Positions 17,801 to 26,080 are shown, counted from the first letter of the stretch. The stretch: 64,000 bases of DNA from Mycobacterium ahvazicum (GCF_900176255.2 NZ_FXEG02000005.1:620001-684000); one strand, 5' to 3'. Notes: generated by a model not told the origin, from the sequence alone. Translations and numbers: made by a program.

Positions 17801-19504
17801 TCAGAGGTCGAGCACCAGGTCGCTGTCGGGAGCCGCGGAGCAGACCAGCACCGTGCCCGGCCCGGGCGGCTCCAGCGGCGCTTGGACGTATTTCGTGGTA
17901 CCTGTCACGACCCCCGTCTCGCAGATATGGCACACACCGCTTCGGCAGGAGAAGCGAGTCGGCACGTCGCAAGCCTCGGCGAAATCGAGGATGGTGCCGT
18001 AGTCGGCCGACCAGTTGGCGGTAAGTCCGCTGCGGGCGAAGGTAATTGACGGCCCGGTTCCCGGCGGGCCGGCCGGCGGGTGTGGGGGCGTCCGTGCAGC
18101 TCCGCCGACGACACCGGGATTGATCGGCGGCAGTGCACCGAACAGCTCGCTGTGGATACGCGTCGTGTCCAGACCCGCGGCAGCCAGCGCCTCGCGCATA
18201 TCGGCCATGAATTGGGTAGGGCCGCAGAGATACGCCGCGGCGTCGGCCGGCAGTCCGAGCGCCGCGATGGCCCGCTGATCCAATCGCCCCCGCGTCTCGG
18301 TGTAGGACACCTGCTGGCGAGCATGCGGCAACGACTCGATCAGGATCGTGACTTCGGTTGCAAAGGCTTGAGTTTCGCGATTGCGGCTGGTGTGCAGCCA
18401 CCAGATGTCGCGGGCACTGTGGGCCGCCGCGAGTGCGTGCAGCATCGCCAAGACCGGGGTGATGCCGATTCCCGCCGACATCAATACCACCGGCCGGTCG
18501 TCGTCGGCGAGGTAGAAATCGCCGCGCGGCGCCGCCGCTTCTAGAACCAATCCGGGTTCGATGTGCGCGTGCAACCACCGACTGGCCAAGCCATGCTCTT
18601 CCCGTTTGACGCTGATGCGGTAATGATCGCCCACGGCGGGATTGCCCGAGAGCGAATAGCTGCGCAGCGGTACGGGATCGCCGGCCCCGGGAATGCGAAT
18701 GGTGAGGTATTGCCCCGGCAGTGCCGCGGGCAGCGAGGCGCCGTCGTCGGCCGCAAGGCGGATCGACAGCACCGAGGGACTCTCGCGGTGCGTTGCCGTG
18801 ACCCGCAACGGCCGAAACCCGTTCCACCCGGGCTCGACTCCGATGGCAGGACCCGCCTGCGTCTGTAAGGCGAGCATGTCGTTGAAGGATTGCTGCCATC
18901 CGGGACTCAGTGCCGGGACGTCGACAATCTTGCGCAGCGTATCGCCATCTTTGTCCGGCAGGTACAGCAGTGCGTCGACATCGGCGACACTGAGCTCGTG
19001 GCGGCCGCGGCGGGTTCGCACGATGTCGTCGCCGGCTTGGACATGGCCCTCGGTGATCACGCGGAAGTAGAACCCTGGACGATGTTGGGCGACAAGGAGG
19101 TTGGGCATCTCCGGTTCGTCGAGCCTTAGCCCAATTCTGAAGCAGGTGACCCGTGGTTGGGTAACTTCGAATTCGGCATCGCCGATGCGGTAGCGGTCGC
19201 CGATGCAAACGTCGAAGTCGGATAGCCCGGTGATGGTGAAATTTTCGCCGAAATTGCCCGGAACCAGATCGTCACGCTGGAGGTAGTTCTTCCAAAAGTC
19301 GTACGACTCGGTCTGGTAGACCATGACCGCGCGCTGCTCGCCGCCGTGGCCGCCGAGATCACCCTGTCCGTCGCCGTCGAGGTTGAGGCGTCGCGCCATG
19401 ACCGGGCCCTGGACCGGCGACTTCCAGATCCCGGTATAGACGGTGTTGTCGCGCCACTGCACGTTTTTGGGCATGCCCACATTCACCGACACGAGCCTGC
19501 CCAC
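17801..19504 (-). CDS. MOSC domain fused to a ferredoxin-reductase module with 2Fe-2S domain
   Basis: 567 residues. Residues 1-165 form a YiiM-like MOSC domain (GDLGGHGGEQRAVMVYQTESY; VTCFRIGLRL with the candidate molybdenum-ligand Cys). About 165-225 is the 3-alpha helical domain. From about 235 come an FAD-binding barrel (LPGQYLTIRI, LRSYSLSG) and an NAD domain (LMSAGIGITPVLAMLHAL, YLCGPTQFM). A plant-type 2Fe-2S domain ends the chain (CRSGVCHIC, C-x4-C-x2-C, plus a later VLVCSA Cys). It looks like a one-chain NADH-to-molybdenum-cofactor reductase, perhaps acting on N-hydroxylated compounds as mARC/YiiM do. The substrate is inferred. GTG 19504 follows AAGGAG. Confidence 0.88.
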   Translation of the reverse strand: MGRLVSVNVGMPKNVQWRDNTVYTGIWKSPVQGPVMARRLNLDGDGQGDLGGHGGEQRAVMVYQTESYDFWKNYLQRDDLVPGNFGENFTITGLSDFDVCIGDRYRIGDAEFEVTQPRVTCFRIGLRLDEPEMPNLLVAQHRPGFYFRVITEGHVQAGDDIVRTRRGRHELSVADVDALLYLPDKDGDTLRKIVDVPALSPGWQQSFNDMLALQTQAGPAIGVEPGWNGFRPLRVTATHRESPSVLSIRLAADDGASLPAALPGQYLTIRIPGAGDPVPLRSYSLSGNPAVGDHYRISVKREEHGLASRWLHAHIEPGLVLEAAAPRGDFYLADDDRPVVLMSAGIGITPVLAMLHALAAAHSARDIWWLHTSRNRETQAFATEVTILIESLPHARQQVSYTETRGRLDQRAIAALGLPADAAAYLCGPTQFMADMREALAAAGLDTTRIHSELFGALPPINPGVVGGAARTPPHPPAGPPGTGPSITFARSGLTANWSADYGTILDFAEACDVPTRFSCRSGVCHICETGVVTGTTKYVQAPLEPPGPGTVLVCSAAPDSDLVLDL

Positions 19505-19531
19505 GGTTGTCTCCTTTGGCTTTGAGTGAGC

Positions 19532-19594
19532 CTAGATCAGCGGCTCGCCGCCGTCGACTTTCGACGTCATATCGGCCATGAAAGTCTTGTTCAC
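19532..19594 (-). CDS. Possible 20-residue peptide upstream of the MOSC fusion
   Basis: GTG 19594 has a strong GAGGAG 8 bases upstream and opens a 20-codon frame (MNKTFMADMTSK..., ending GEPLI). It stops 27 bases before the MOSC-fusion start on the same strand. The good ribosome site argues for translation as a small or leader peptide. Length gives no statistical support, and I do not recognise a family. Confidence 0.35.
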   Translation of the reverse strand: MNKTFMADMTSKVDGGEPLI

Positions 19595-19707
19595 GCGAAC
19601 AGCTCCTCAACGCGGTTAGATTGGGATGCCCAACCCAGAATATTCCCGGAGCGCCCCGACCGTCAACTGTTCCGGAACTATTGCGGGGTGGTGGCTTTGG
19701 TGCATAC

Positions 19708-19723
19708 TGGGATATATATCCCA
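19708..19723. promoter_or_regulatory. TGGG-N8-CCCA operator upstream of the alpha/beta hydrolase
   Basis: TGGGATATATATCCCA is a perfect 16-bp palindrome 30 bases before ATG 19754. The same TGGG-N8-CCCA pattern occurs at 20652, 22103 and 22125, around the two TetR genes, so it is probably their binding site. Confidence 0.7.
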
Positions 19724-19753
19724 AAATCCGGAAGGTCGGGCAGGAGGAATCCC

Positions 19754-20623
19754 ATGCCGGCTGTTCATCATCGTTACGCGACCGTCGACGGCCATCGGCT
19801 GTTCTACCGTGAGGCAGGGGACGTGGGTAAGCCGGCGCTGGTTCTGTTGCACGGGTTTCCGTCCAGCTCCCACATGTTCCGGCACCTGATTCCGGCGCTG
19901 GCCGACCGCTACCACGTGATCGCCACCGACCACCTGGGCTTTGGATTCTCCGACGCCCCGGCCGTCACCGAGTTCGACTACACCTTCGATGCGCTGACTG
20001 ACCTGACCGCGGGCCTGCTGCGCAGCCTCGGGCTCGATCGGTACGCGATCTACGTGCAGGACTACGGAGCCCCGATCGGATGGCGGTTGGCGCTGCGTGA
20101 GCCGTCCTCAGTTACCGCGATCATCAGCCAGAACGGCAATGGCTACGACGCCGGCTTCGTGGAGAGTTTCTGGAAGACCGTGTGGGCCTACCAGGCCAAC
20201 CCGACCGCGCAGACCGAGGCCCCGGTACGCCAATTTCTCACGTTGGACGCGACCCGCTGGCAATACGTCACCGGCGTGGCCGACGAGACGCTCGTCGATC
20301 CCGAGTGCTGGCATCACGACTTCGCGCTGCTGTCGCGGCCCGGCAACGACCTGGTGCAGCTGAAGCTGTTTCGCGACTATGCCACCAACGCTGCGATGTA
20401 TCCCCGGGTGCACGAGTATTTTCGCACCACCGGGGTTCCGCTGCTCGCGGTGTGGGGCCGCGGCGACGAGATCTTCGGGCCCGCCGGCGCCGAAGCGTTC
20501 GCCGACGACCTGCCCGACGCGCAGATTCATCTGCTCGACGGCGGGCATTTCCTGCTGGAGTCCGCCCTCGACGAAGTCACCGGGCTGATCCGCAACTTCC
20601 TCGAGGCTCGCGTGCCCGCCTAA
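19754..20623 (+). CDS. Alpha/beta hydrolase with Asp nucleophile (epoxide hydrolase / dehalogenase type)
   Basis: 289 residues from ATG 19754, preceded by AGGAGGAA. HGFPSSSHMF provides the HGxP oxyanion loop. YVQDYGAPIG puts Asp103 at the nucleophile elbow, so it is not a Ser esterase. GRGDEIFGP and DGGHFLLE give the acid and His. Asp nucleophiles mark epoxide hydrolases, haloalkane dehalogenases and fluoroacetate dehalogenases. The Trp usual after the nucleophile in haloalkane dehalogenases is Tyr here, and the x of HGxP is Phe, so epoxide hydrolase is as likely. A TetR-type operator precedes it and the regulators follow. Confidence 0.85.
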   Translation: MPAVHHRYATVDGHRLFYREAGDVGKPALVLLHGFPSSSHMFRHLIPALADRYHVIATDHLGFGFSDAPAVTEFDYTFDALTDLTAGLLRSLGLDRYAIYVQDYGAPIGWRLALREPSSVTAIISQNGNGYDAGFVESFWKTVWAYQANPTAQTEAPVRQFLTLDATRWQYVTGVADETLVDPECWHHDFALLSRPGNDLVQLKLFRDYATNAAMYPRVHEYFRTTGVPLLAVWGRGDEIFGPAGAEAFADDLPDAQIHLLDGGHFLLESALDEVTGLIRNFLEARVPA

Positions 20624-20651
20624 CCGGGCCCGCGGGCGGCGCGGATAGCAA

Positions 20652-20667
20652 TGGGCTGCATATCCCA
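20652..20667. promoter_or_regulatory. TGGG-N8-CCCA operator upstream of the first TetR gene
   Basis: TGGGCTGCATATCCCA lies 33 bases before ATG 20701, where a bound TetR protein would block its own promoter. Its outer arms are identical to the 19708, 22103 and 22125 sites, and it is flanked by A/T-rich bases. Confidence 0.65.
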
Positions 20668-20700
20668 TAATCAGCGGCGTTCGCGAGTTAGCCTGACGCG

Positions 20701-21402
20701 ATGGCCCATTCCGATGTTCAGGACGAACAACGGTTGACCGCCAAGGGGCGTGCCACCCGCGATCGGATTGTGCAGGCCGCGGCCCAGCTCATCGTCACCG
20801 AAGGCTTGTCGGCCTCCAACATGGAGAATGTGCGCAAGGCCGCGTCGGTCAGCGGCTCTCAGCTCGCCCACTATTTCGCCGACAAGGGCGCATTGATTCG
20901 CGCGGTGATCAGACGCCAGATCGGCGTCGTTCTGGACTTCCATCGCCAGCCCCTGCTCGGCGACCTGGACTCGTTCGACGACTTCGAGCGATGGATCGAT
21001 CTGAACATGCGTTACCTGCGTCGTATCGGAACCTCCGGTGGCACACCGACCTACCATGCGCTGACCGCCCAGCTGGCCAAGTCCGACGACGAGACCCGCG
21101 CCACCTTGGCGACGGGTTACTGGCAGTGGGTAGATCTGCTCGAGCACGCCATCCAACGGATGAAAGACACCAGGGTCCTGGTCGCCGGCGCCAATCCACG
21201 GGAACTGGCGCTCGCCATCGTCTGTGCGCACCAGGGCGGCGGCACGTTGGCCTTCACTTACCGGGCGGCGTGGCCGCATGCCGATGCCACCCGGTTCGCG
21301 GTCAACTACCTGCGAATGTTTGCCGCCCATGCCGGCGAACGCACGCCCCGGCCCCCGCGACGTCCCCGCGGGCGGCACGGAAAGCATAGGGCGGCAACGT
21401 GA
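20701..21402 (+). CDS. TetR-family regulator, first of a tandem pair
   Basis: 233 residues. The N-terminal TetR helix-turn-helix is clear (about 18-65: RDRIVQAAAQLIVTEGLSAS, then RKAASVSGSQLAHYFADKGAL). The C-terminal domain continues to about 210 and ends in a very basic tail (RPPRRPRGRHGKHR). The recognition-helix region SGSQLAHYF is nearly the same as GGSQMSHYF in the next gene, so both probably read the same TGGG-N8-CCCA site. The last 4 bases overlap the second TetR gene (GTGA). The inducer is unknown; likely targets are the flanking hydrolase and reductase. Confidence 0.92.
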   Translation: MAHSDVQDEQRLTAKGRATRDRIVQAAAQLIVTEGLSASNMENVRKAASVSGSQLAHYFADKGALIRAVIRRQIGVVLDFHRQPLLGDLDSFDDFERWIDLNMRYLRRIGTSGGTPTYHALTAQLAKSDDETRATLATGYWQWVDLLEHAIQRMKDTRVLVAGANPRELALAIVCAHQGGGTLAFTYRAAWPHADATRFAVNYLRMFAAHAGERTPRPPRRPRGRHGKHRAAT

Positions 21403-22055
21403 CTGAGGGAAAGTCTCCGTTCACCCGCAAAGGACAGGCAACACGGGCGCGCATCGTCGAGGCCGCCGCCCGGCTGATGTTCCAGCGCGGCGTGGCCAAC
21501 ACCAGCATCGACGAGGTACGTAGCTCCGCCGGGGTGGGCGGGTCGCAGATGTCGCACTACTTCCGCGACAAACGTGACCTGACCCGTGAGGTCATCGCCG
21601 CGCGCCGCAATGACGTCATCGAGTTTCATACCCAACCCCGACTCGGGGGCCTCGACAGCATCGCGGCGCTGCAGGCCTGGGCCGACGCCTGCGTCGACAA
21701 CATCGACACCGTGTATCGGCTGAACGGATGCGTCTACGGGTCACTGGCCGGAGAACTGATCGAGGCCGACGACGAAGTTCGTGACGACCTTGCGCACGGC
21801 TACGACCGGTGGCTCGAACTGTTCCGCCATGGCATCGACGCGATGCGCCGCCGCGGCGATCTGCGCGCCGACGCCGACCCACGGCATCTGGCCGTCTCGC
21901 TGGTCGTCGCGCATCAAGGCGGCGCGATGATCACGCACGCCACCGGTGAGGCCGAACCACTGCGGGTCGCCGTCAACGCCGCCGTAGATTATGTACGTTC
22001 CTTCGAGGTCAATGCCCGAAGCCGAAAGAACCTGGCGCGCAAGAGAAAAGTCTGA
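21399..22055 (+). CDS. TetR-family regulator, second of a tandem pair
   Basis: 218 residues from GTG 21399. Its helix-turn-helix (RARIVEAAARLMFQRGVANT, then GVGGSQMSHYFRDKRDL) and overall layout match the preceding gene closely, and both share the C-terminal VAHQGG motif (here LVVAHQGGAMITHA). This looks like an old tandem duplication. The two may work as a heterodimer or respond to different ligands at shared operators. Two operator copies lie 48-85 bases after its stop, upstream of the reductase gene. Confidence 0.92.
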   Translation: MTEGKSPFTRKGQATRARIVEAAARLMFQRGVANTSIDEVRSSAGVGGSQMSHYFRDKRDLTREVIAARRNDVIEFHTQPRLGGLDSIAALQAWADACVDNIDTVYRLNGCVYGSLAGELIEADDEVRDDLAHGYDRWLELFRHGIDAMRRRGDLRADADPRHLAVSLVVAHQGGAMITHATGEAEPLRVAVNAAVDYVRSFEVNARSRKNLARKRKV

Positions 22056-22102
22056 GCACCGCATCCTGACCCATTTACCGATCGGCCCGGGCTGGACAAT
22101 TT

Positions 22103-22149
22103 TGGGCTGAGCGGCCCATAATAATGGGTTATACGACCCATTATTATGG
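22103..22149. promoter_or_regulatory. Double TetR-type operator upstream of the MDR reductase
   Basis: Two TGGG-N8-CCCA sites, at 22103-22118 and 22125-22140, have centres 22 bases apart, about two helical turns. The second extends to perfect 13-bp arms (CCATAATAATGGG at 22116-22128, CCCATTATTATGG at 22137-22149). The reductase ATG is at 22195. Confidence 0.7.
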
Positions 22150-22194
22150 CGCGCCGACGTCCAAGTCTGACCGAAGATTGCAAAGAGGCATGTC

Positions 22195-23244
22195 ATGACC
22201 ACCACCAGCCATGCGACCGCGCTGCCGACCGCTCCGGCAGTGGTACGCGAGCAGCCCGGCGGGGACACGATGCGGGCGATCATTCTGACCGGGTTCGGGG
22301 GTCTGGACCGGCTGGTCCATACGGAGATCCCCAAACCACTGCCCAAGGCGGGCGAAGTAGTAATCGAAGTCAAGGCCTTCGGTGTCAACCACGCCGAAAT
22401 ACACATGCGCCGCGGCGAGTGGGCCGAAGCGGCCGAAGTCAGCGGCATCGAATGCGTCGGCATCGTCGACTCGTGCCCGGGCGGCGAGTTCCCGGTCGGC
22501 GCCAAGGTCGCCGCACTGATGGGTGGCCTGGGCCGAACTGTCAACGGAAGCTATGCGGAGTACACCCGGGTACGCGCGGCGAACGTCACCCTGATGGAAT
22601 CCGACCTGCCGTGGTCGCAACTGGCGGCCTTGCCGGAAACGTATGCGACGTCCTGGACTTGCCTGTTTCGCAACCTCAAGCTGACAGCCGGACAGACACT
22701 CGTGATCCGTGGCGCGACGTCGGCGCTGGGCCAGGCCGCGTTGAAGATGGCGGTCATCACCGGAGCCGACATCATCGCCACCGCCCGCAGCGAGAAGCGC
22801 TTTCCCATGCTGGAGCAACTCGGCGCCGCTCGCGTCGAATTGGAACGGCCCGACCTCGCCGCTCACATCGCCGAGGCCAAGCACATCGATGCGGTGCTCG
22901 ACCTGGTCGGCAACAGCACCATCCTCGATTCCCTGGACATGCTGCGCGTGGGCGGCACCGCCTGCCTCGCCGGCTGGCTGGGCGGACTCGCGCCTATTGG
23001 TGACTTCAACCCGTTGGCACGCATGGCCAGCGGCGTGAGCTTCTCCTTCTTCGCCAGTCCCGTCTTTGGAAATCCGGGCTTCGAGGTGTCGAACATACCG
23101 CTGAGCGAGATCGCCCAAGAAATCGCCGACGGCAAGCTCGACGCGAAGCCGGCGCGAGTCTTCTCATTCAGCGAGATTCGCGAGGCGCACCGGGTGGCGG
23201 AGTCGGGCGAGGCCGGCGGAAAGATCGTCGTGGTGCTGGATTAG
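22195..23244 (+). CDS. MDR-family quinone oxidoreductase-like protein
   Basis: 349 residues. The core begins at MRAIILTGFGG (residue 26) and follows the zinc-free medium-chain dehydrogenase pattern: KAFGVNHAEIHMRRGEW, LPETYATSWTCLFRNLKL, the NADPH motif LVIRGATSALGQAALKMA, and a C-terminal EAGGKIVVVLD. No structural zinc Cys cluster is present, so quinone or enone reduction is likely. It starts after AGAGG. A shorter start at 22270 is possible because residues 1-25 are not family-typical. It sits directly downstream of two TetR-type operators. Confidence 0.85.
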   Translation: MTTTSHATALPTAPAVVREQPGGDTMRAIILTGFGGLDRLVHTEIPKPLPKAGEVVIEVKAFGVNHAEIHMRRGEWAEAAEVSGIECVGIVDSCPGGEFPVGAKVAALMGGLGRTVNGSYAEYTRVRAANVTLMESDLPWSQLAALPETYATSWTCLFRNLKLTAGQTLVIRGATSALGQAALKMAVITGADIIATARSEKRFPMLEQLGAARVELERPDLAAHIAEAKHIDAVLDLVGNSTILDSLDMLRVGGTACLAGWLGGLAPIGDFNPLARMASGVSFSFFASPVFGNPGFEVSNIPLSEIAQEIADGKLDAKPARVFSFSEIREAHRVAESGEAGGKIVVVLD

Positions 23245-23286
23245 CCGCGGACTGGACACCGATCAGGAGTTGGGAAAACATTAGGC

Positions 23287-23976
23287 ATGCCGACGACGCC
23301 GTCTGTCCTCATTTTCGACGTGAATGAAACGTTGATCGATATCGATTCTCTTGCAACGCTTTTCGGCGAGCTGTTCGGCGACCAGCGGGTGCTTCGTGAG
23401 TGGTTCGGCCAGCTCGTCACATACTCGATGACGGCCACGATGGCCGATTGCTATGTCGACTTCTTCACCCTCGGTCGCGGTGTACTGCACATGCTGGCCG
23501 ACGCCTACGGGGTGCAGGTCACCGACGCCGACGCGGGCCGCCTGCAAGAGCAGATGCGCACCATGCCTGCGCACCCCGATGCAGCAGGATCGCTGGCCAC
23601 GCTGCGCGACAACGGTTTTCGATTGGTGACGCTGACGAACTCACCACACCGGGCCGGCGTCGCTACGCCGCTGGACAATGCCGGGCTGGCACCCCTTTTC
23701 GATCGACAGCTCAGCGTGGAATCGTGTCGCGCCTTCAAGCCATCGCCCGTGGTCTACCGGCACGCCTGCGAGGCACTCGGTGTGGCGCCGGCGGATTGCA
23801 TGATGGTGGCCGCCCACGTATGGGATCTACTCGGCGCGCAGAACGTGGGTTTGAGCGCCGCGCTCGTCGCCCGCCCGGGCAATTCCCCGCTGCGGGCCGA
23901 GGGGCTGCCGCAACCGACGATGGTGGTCGACGACCTGCACCAATTGGCCGACCGGCTCATCGCCGGGCCGGGCTGA
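23287..23976 (+). CDS. Haloacid dehalogenase type II-like HAD protein
   Basis: 229 residues. FDVNETLIDI supplies the HAD nucleophile Asp11. LVTLTNSPHRAG is motif II, RAFKPSPVVYRHA gives the conserved Lys and Tyr, and VAAHVWDLLGAQNVG is the dehalogenase-type motif IV. This order is that of L-2-haloacid dehalogenases. The natural substrate need not be halogenated. It lies 42 bases after the MDR reductase on the same strand and is probably co-transcribed. With the Asp-nucleophile hydrolase upstream it suggests a detoxification or catabolic group. Confidence 0.82.
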   Translation: MPTTPSVLIFDVNETLIDIDSLATLFGELFGDQRVLREWFGQLVTYSMTATMADCYVDFFTLGRGVLHMLADAYGVQVTDADAGRLQEQMRTMPAHPDAAGSLATLRDNGFRLVTLTNSPHRAGVATPLDNAGLAPLFDRQLSVESCRAFKPSPVVYRHACEALGVAPADCMMVAAHVWDLLGAQNVGLSAALVARPGNSPLRAEGLPQPTMVVDDLHQLADRLIAGPG

Positions 23977-24146
23977 GTCCGCCACCATGCACCCATCCGG
24001 CACCCCCAATGTCCCGCGTCATTCTTTTGCCCCACAACGGCATTCACCATGTCGCCGGGTAATCACCACATTGCTCCCAGCCGTTTTGGGCAACTGAGCG
24101 CCATGCAACACCACCGCGACCAACCGAACGAGAGGCGATTTCAACG

Positions 24147-25598
24147 ATGGCATCCGATGCAGAATTCGACGTGGTGATCCTTGGGGCCGGACCCATTGGG
24201 CAGAATGCCGCGGAGCGCGCCCGGGCCGCGGGCCTGCAGGTCGCGATGGTGGAGCGCGAACTCGTCGGAGGCGAATGTTCTTACTGGGCCTGTGTACCCA
24301 GCAAAGCATTGTTACGCCCGGTCCTGGCCCTGGCCGATGTCCGGCGCGTCGACGGAGCCCGCGAGGCGGTGACGGGGCCGATCGACCCGCCTGGCGTGTT
24401 CGGGCGACGCAACCGCTATGTGACCAACTGGGACGACAGCGCCCAGGCCGACTGGGTGGCCGGAATCGGTGCCACACTGGTGCGCGGGCACGGCCGGTTG
24501 AGCGGGGCGCGAGTAGTCACCGTGTCCAAGTCCAGCGGCGAGGACGTCACGCTGCGTGCTCGGCACGCGGTCGTGGTGTGTACCGGAAGCCGGTCCGCAC
24601 TCCCCGAGCTTCCCGGCATCGTCGAGGCCCGGCCATGGACAAACCGTCATGCGACGGACAGCAGCCACGTCCCTGGGCGCCTCGCGGTCGTCGGCGGCGG
24701 CGGAGTCGGGGTCGAGATGGCAACCGCGTGGCGTGGCTTGGGTGCCTCGGTGACGCTGTTGGCTCGGGGATCGGGACTGCTGCCGAGGATGGAACCCTTC
24801 GTGGGCGAGTTGATCGGCCGGGGGCTGCAAGACGCGGGTGTGGATCTGCGCCTGGGTGTATCAGTGCGGACACTTCACCGGTCCGACCCGGCCGGACCGG
24901 TGACCCTCGAACTCGACGACAACACCGAATTGACGGTCGACGAGGTCCTTTTCGCCACGGGCCGCGCACCGCTCACCGACGACATCGGTCTGGATACGGT
25001 GGGCCTCGAGCCGGGAAGCTGGCTCGAGGTCGACGACACCTGCAGAGTGAAAGCCGTGTCCGAAGGCTGGCTCTACGCGGCGGGTGACGTCAACCATCGC
25101 GCCTTGCTGACGCATCAGGGCAAGTACCAAGGACGCATCGCCGGCGCGGCGATCGGGGCCCGTGCCGCGGGCACACCGCTGGATACCACGCCCTGGGGGA
25201 CCCATGCCACGACGGCCGATCATTTTGCGGTACCGCAAGCCTTCTTCACCGATCCCGAGGCAGCCGCCGTCGGCCTGACGGCTGAGCAGGCCGTGCAGGC
25301 CGGTCATCGGGTACGCACTGTCGACATCGAAATCGGTGAAGTCGTCATGGGCGCCAAACTTCACGCCGACGGCTACCGTGGCCGAGCGCGTATGGTGGTC
25401 GAGGAGGATCAGCGTTATTTGCTCGGGGTGACTTTGGTCGGTCCGGGTGCCACCGAATTGTTGCACTCTGCCACCATCGCCGTCGCGGGCCAGGTTCCTA
25501 TCGCCCGGCTCTGGCACGCGGTGCCATGCTTTCCGACGATCAGCGAACTGTGGCTGAGACTCCTTGAGGCTTACCGGGATGCGGATAACCGAGAGTAG
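24147..25598 (+). CDS. Class I flavin disulfide reductase (lipoamide dehydrogenase / mercuric reductase family)
   Basis: 483 residues. The FAD motif VVILGAGPIGQNAAERAR is at the N-terminus. The redox-active pair is GGECSYWACVPSKALLRP (C-x4-C). The NAD motif VVGGGGVGVEMATAW and FAD motif LYAAGDVNHRALLTHQGKYQG follow, with the dimerization domain (FFTDPEAAAVGLT) at the end. The usual C-terminal HxxHE of lipoamide and glutathione reductases is not obvious (LWHAVPCFPTISELW instead), so the substrate is uncertain. It starts after GAGAGG and the cupin gene follows 14 bases downstream. Confidence 0.88.
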   Translation: MASDAEFDVVILGAGPIGQNAAERARAAGLQVAMVERELVGGECSYWACVPSKALLRPVLALADVRRVDGAREAVTGPIDPPGVFGRRNRYVTNWDDSAQADWVAGIGATLVRGHGRLSGARVVTVSKSSGEDVTLRARHAVVVCTGSRSALPELPGIVEARPWTNRHATDSSHVPGRLAVVGGGGVGVEMATAWRGLGASVTLLARGSGLLPRMEPFVGELIGRGLQDAGVDLRLGVSVRTLHRSDPAGPVTLELDDNTELTVDEVLFATGRAPLTDDIGLDTVGLEPGSWLEVDDTCRVKAVSEGWLYAAGDVNHRALLTHQGKYQGRIAGAAIGARAAGTPLDTTPWGTHATTADHFAVPQAFFTDPEAAAVGLTAEQAVQAGHRVRTVDIEIGEVVMGAKLHADGYRGRARMVVEEDQRYLLGVTLVGPGATELLHSATIAVAGQVPIARLWHAVPCFPTISELWLRLLEAYRDADNRE

Positions 25599-25612
25599 CG
25601 ACAGGAGCGCAG

Positions 25613-26080
25613 ATGGCCACCGCTGACGGATTTCACCCGGACTTCGACGACACCGGGCGGCAGGTCCCGCACGGCCGGGTGCACCACATCAAAGCCTCGG
25701 ACATCAGTTCTGACACCGCGCAATCGGAAGGGCTGCGGCGCTTCGCGGCGCTGTCCGGTAAGTCGGTCGGCGCCGAGAAGCTGTGGATGGGCGAGACTCA
25801 CGCGCTACCCGAGACCGTCTCCTCCAACCATCATCACGGCGAGTCCGAGACCGCCATTTATGTGCGAAGCGGCCCCCCCGAGTTCGTCTTTCACGACGGC
25901 GTTGACGGGGTGCGCATCACGGCCGCGCCCGGCGACTACGTCTTCACCCCGCCGTATCTGCCGCACCGCGAAGAGAATCCCGACCTGAACACCATCGCGG
26001 AGGTGGTGATCGCGCGCAGCAGCCAGGAGGCGATCGTGGTCAATCTGCCCGCGCTCTACCCGCTCGAAAGCGATCAGTAG
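25613..26080 (+). CDS. Cupin-domain protein
   Basis: 155 residues. SSNHHHGESETAIYVRSG holds the His-His...Glu cupin motif 1, and PGDYVFTPPYLPHREENP holds motif 2 with its His, so a metal site is likely. The enzyme activity is unknown; single cupins include dioxygenases and isomerases. It is 14 bases downstream of the flavin reductase and probably in its operon. Its last 7 bases overlap the end of the convergent VOC gene. Confidence 0.8.
   Translation: MATADGFHPDFDDTGRQVPHGRVHHIKASDISSDTAQSEGLRRFAALSGKSVGAEKLWMGETHALPETVSSNHHHGESETAIYVRSGPPEFVFHDGVDGVRITAAPGDYVFTPPYLPHREENPDLNTIAEVVIARSSQEAIVVNLPALYPLESDQ

Noticed and set aside
19621-19678. TTGGG-ATG-CCCAA and GTTCCGGAAC palindromes upstream of the hydrolase
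   Set aside because: They are short, do not match the TGGG-N8-CCCA spacing and do not recur near the other regulon genes.
19754-20623. Firm call of haloalkane dehalogenase
   Set aside because: The halide-binding Trp after the nucleophile and the usual residue in HGxP are not present, so only the broader Asp-nucleophile class is supported.
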